Shown in pieces: positions 19,771-21,995 of a DNA stretch of 21,995 nucleotides (its first letter is position 1; each line of letters opens with the position of its first letter). Position numbers and translations under genes: made by a program. Source of the stretch: Pseudomonadota bacterium (GTDB taxonomy: Bacteria; Pseudomonadota; Alphaproteobacteria; Rhodospirillales; UBA2165); assembly GCA_027592155.1 (NCBI GenBank), contig JAQCKY010000002.1:1-21995 (forward strand). Reading direction: 5' to 3'. The notes beneath the pieces were generated by a model, which searched no databases, was not told the DNA's origin, and was given only the letters and a program-made list of their open reading frames with translations.

Positions 19771-21995
19771 TCAGAGTACGGGCGCCGTCTCTTCAATTTC
19801 GAAGCATTCAATGACATCGCCAGCTTTGAGGTCCTGGTAGGCTTCGAATGACATACCGCATTCGTAGTTCTCCTTAACCTCACGCACGTCGTCCTTAAAG
19901 CGCTTCAGCGTCGACAGGCTACCTTCGTGAATCACTACGTCATCGCGTAGCAGCCGGACCTTCGCACCCCGTTTGACGACGCCCTCGATGACATAACAGC
20001 CCGCGACCTTGCCGGTTTTCGAGACGTTGAAGACTTCCCGAACTTCCGCATTACCCAGCATGTTTTCGGAAATTCTCGGCGCCATAAGGCCGGTTACGAG
20101 CATTTTAACATCGTCAACAAGCTCATAAATTACCGAGTAATAGCGGATATCGACGCCTTCCTGCTCGGCCAAATCCCGCGCTTTCCGGCTTGCTCGAACA
20201 TTAAAGCCGAGGATTACACCGCCAGAGGCCTGGGCGAGCGATACATCCGATTCGTTAATCCCGCCAACCGCCTGATGCAGCACCTGTATCTCGACTTCGT
20301 CCTGAGGAATGTTCTTCAACGATCCCGCAATCGCCTCACCCGATCCTTGCACATCGGATTTGATAAGGATCGGAAGCTCTTTCCGTTCACCAGCCTTGAT
20401 CGCATCGAACATCTCTTCGAGCGTACTGCGTTTAGTAGCTACAGTGCGCGCGGCCCGAGCTCTATCGCTTCTGAATTCAGCGACTTCGCGCGCCCGCGCT
20501 TCGCTTTCAACAACCACCAGTTCGTCACCGGCGGAAGGGGCACCGTTAAGACCAATGACTTCGACCGGCATCGACGGCCCGGCTTCAGTGAGAGCTGCCC
20601 CCCGGTCATCCGCCATTGCGCGGACCCGGCCCCATTCGGCGCCGGCCACAATGATGTCACCGGTTTTCAGCGTGCCGCGCTGAACGAGGACAGTTGCGAC
20701 CGTGCCGCGGCCCTGCTCAACCTTGGCCTCAACCACCGTACCGTCGGCAACGCGATTTGGGTTGGCCTTCAAATCAAGGATTTCCGCCTGCAGGAGAATT
20801 GCCTCCTCCAGTTTGTCGAGATTGGTTCTTTTTGTCGCCGAGACCTCCACATCCAGGATGTCGCCGCCCATGGATTCCACCACGAGCTCATGCTCCAACA
20901 ATTGGGTGCGGATTCTCTGAGGATCGGCGTCGGGCCGGTCCATTTTATTGATCGCGACAATAATCGGCACTTCGGCAAGTTTCGCATGCCCGATCGCTTC
21001 GATCGTCTGCGGCATGATGCCGTCGTCCGCGGCCACTACCAAAACTACGATGTCGGTAACTTTCGCACCACGCGCCCGCATTGCCGTAAAGGCCTCGTGA
21101 CCTGGGGTATCGATAAATGTGATCCGGCCTCCGGCGCTGGAATCAATCTGGTACGCACCGATATGCTGGGTAATTCCACCCGCCTCATCGTCAGCGACGG
21201 CGGCATTGCGAAGGGCATCCAGCAGCGACGTTTTACCGTGATCGACATGACCCATCACGGTGACGACCGGCGGACGAGGCTCTAGCTGCTCATCTTCGTC
21301 AACCGCGCCTTCCAGCCCGATTTCGACGTCAGCATCGCTGACCCGCTTCACGGTATGGCCGAATTCCTCAACGATAAGTTCCGCCGTATCGGCGTCAATT
21401 GTATCTGTCCCGGTCGCCATGACGCCCATTTTCATCAAGCTCTTAACGACCGCAACGCTCCGCTCCGCCATGCGGCTGGCCAAATCTTGAACGGTGATGG
21501 TTTCCGGAAGAATGACCTCATGGATAATTTTACTGAATTCCGTCTGCGTTTCTTTTTGCCGCTGGCGCTCGCGTGCCCGTTTGACTGACGCCAGGGAACG
21601 AACTCGTTCGTTATCGTCCAACGCCGCGGCGATCGTAAGTTTACCTTCGCGGCGACGGGGCTCTCCGCGCCGAGCCGGTGCCCGCCGTGGGGCTTCTAAC
21701 TTGCCGCGTCGGCCTGGTTTGCGATCGCCGGCATCCTCATCCTCGCCTTCCGCCGCATTTTCACGGGCTTCGAGCTTCGCTGCGCCATCCGCGCCAGCAG
21801 CCTTACCTTTTTCTTCCCGTTCCCGCTCTTCGCGTTCTGCGGCCAAGCGCGCCTCTTCGGCGAGGCGCTGTTCTTCAACCTGTTGTGCAACTTCCTCGGC
21901 GGTAGGCTCCGCCGGTCCTTCCGCGGCTCGTTTTGCCGCCTCTGCCACTGCCAGCTCGGCAGCGGCTGCCGTTTCCTCATCTATGCGCCGGGCAT
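19771..21995 (-). CDS. infB: Translation initiation factor IF-2 (5' end outside window)
   Basis: GTPase that brings initiator tRNA to the 30S subunit. The frame is open to the window edge and reads through an alternative GTG at 21948, so the true start lies beyond 21995. Counting from that GTG: a charged Glu/Ala/Arg-rich N-terminal region (1-100) with likely coiled coil, an IF2_N-type segment (ITVQDLASRMAERSVAVVKSLMKMG, 151-175), the G domain with G1 GHVDHGKTS (233-241), G3 DTPGHEAF (280-287) and G4 NKMD (334-337), then two beta-barrel domains around domain III. The stop is 38 bp before rbfA. Order and domains fit the nusA-infB operon. Confidence 0.97.
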   Translation of the reverse strand, partial: ARRIDEETAAAAELAVAEAAKRAAEGPAEPTAEEVAQQVEEQRLAEEARLAAEREEREREEKGKAAGADGAAKLEARENAAEGEDEDAGDRKPGRRGKLEAPRRAPARRGEPRRREGKLTIAAALDDNERVRSLASVKRARERQRQKETQTEFSKIIHEVILPETITVQDLASRMAERSVAVVKSLMKMGVMATGTDTIDADTAELIVEEFGHTVKRVSDADVEIGLEGAVDEDEQLEPRPPVVTVMGHVDHGKTSLLDALRNAAVADDEAGGITQHIGAYQIDSSAGGRITFIDTPGHEAFTAMRARGAKVTDIVVLVVAADDGIMPQTIEAIGHAKLAEVPIIVAINKMDRPDADPQRIRTQLLEHELVVESMGGDILDVEVSATKRTNLDKLEEAILLQAEILDLKANPNRVADGTVVEAKVEQGRGTVATVLVQRGTLKTGDIIVAGAEWGRVRAMADDRGAALTEAGPSMPVEVIGLNGAPSAGDELVVVESEARAREVAEFRSDRARAARTVATKRSTLEEMFDAIKAGERKELPILIKSDVQGSGEAIAGSLKNIPQDEVEIQVLHQAVGGINESDVSLAQASGGVILGFNVRASRKARDLAEQEGVDIRYYSVIYELVDDVKMLVTGLMAPRISENMLGNAEVREVFNVSKTGKVAGCYVIEGVVKRGAKVRLLRDDVVIHEGSLSTLKRFKDDVREVKENYECGMSFEAYQDLKAGDVIECFEIEETAPVL

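Noticed and set aside
20275..21285. 336-codon plus-strand open frame within infB
   Set aside because: Antisense to conserved IF-2 G-domain and barrels; no recognisable motif.

Overview
This 22 kb window is chromosomal DNA of moderate-to-high GC, densely packed with genes. It most resembles an alphaproteobacterium, possibly a Rhodospirillales-like lineage. The main pointers are a cysteine-free Fur-family protein of the Irr type beside a fabA-fabB-fabI set, the classical infB-rbfA-truB-rpsO-pnp block, and several acyl-CoA catabolic genes. The genus cannot be told from the sequence. I see no tRNA, rRNA, CRISPR array, insertion sequence or phage gene.

Layout. (1) 1-3424, plus strand: a tight catabolic operon of a LigI-like amidohydrolase, a methylmalonyl-CoA-epimerase-like VOC protein, a MenB/BadI-clade crotonase with an altered active site, and a class III CoA-transferase. 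It ends at a hairpin shared with the convergent gene that follows. (2) 3466-6213: an AraC-family regulator divergent from a 1-Cys peroxiredoxin, then a SAM methyltransferase. A 21-bp-spaced direct repeat lies in the divergent promoter region, and a very long hairpin lies between peroxiredoxin and methyltransferase. (3) 6290-9622: a minus-strand operon (cupin, DUF924 protein, glutathione transferase) divergent from a plus-strand pair (VOC protein, HMG-CoA lyase). The shared intergenic region holds a perfect 10-bp inverted repeat. (4) 9640-12712, minus strand: Irr, rubrerythrin, an 8Fe-8S-type CCG-domain protein and a DUF3501 protein, which looks like an iron/peroxide module. Irr-box-like sequences precede irr and rubrerythrin. 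(5) 12801-15434, minus strand: fabA-fabB-fabI for unsaturated fatty acid synthesis and enoyl-ACP reduction. (6) 15686-21995, minus strand: infB (start outside the window), rbfA, truB, rpsO, pnp, the translation/RNA-processing block.

How the parts fit. The right half is conserved core machinery. The centre joins iron sensing (Irr) to a non-haem diiron peroxidase candidate and an uncharacterised Fe-S/DUF3501 pair. The left half is accessory metabolism of CoA thioesters and oxidative or electrophile stress. The least explained parts are the DUF3501/CCG/rubrerythrin module next to irr, the crotonase with a hybrid active site, and several intergenic repeats that look like operators or RNA structures.
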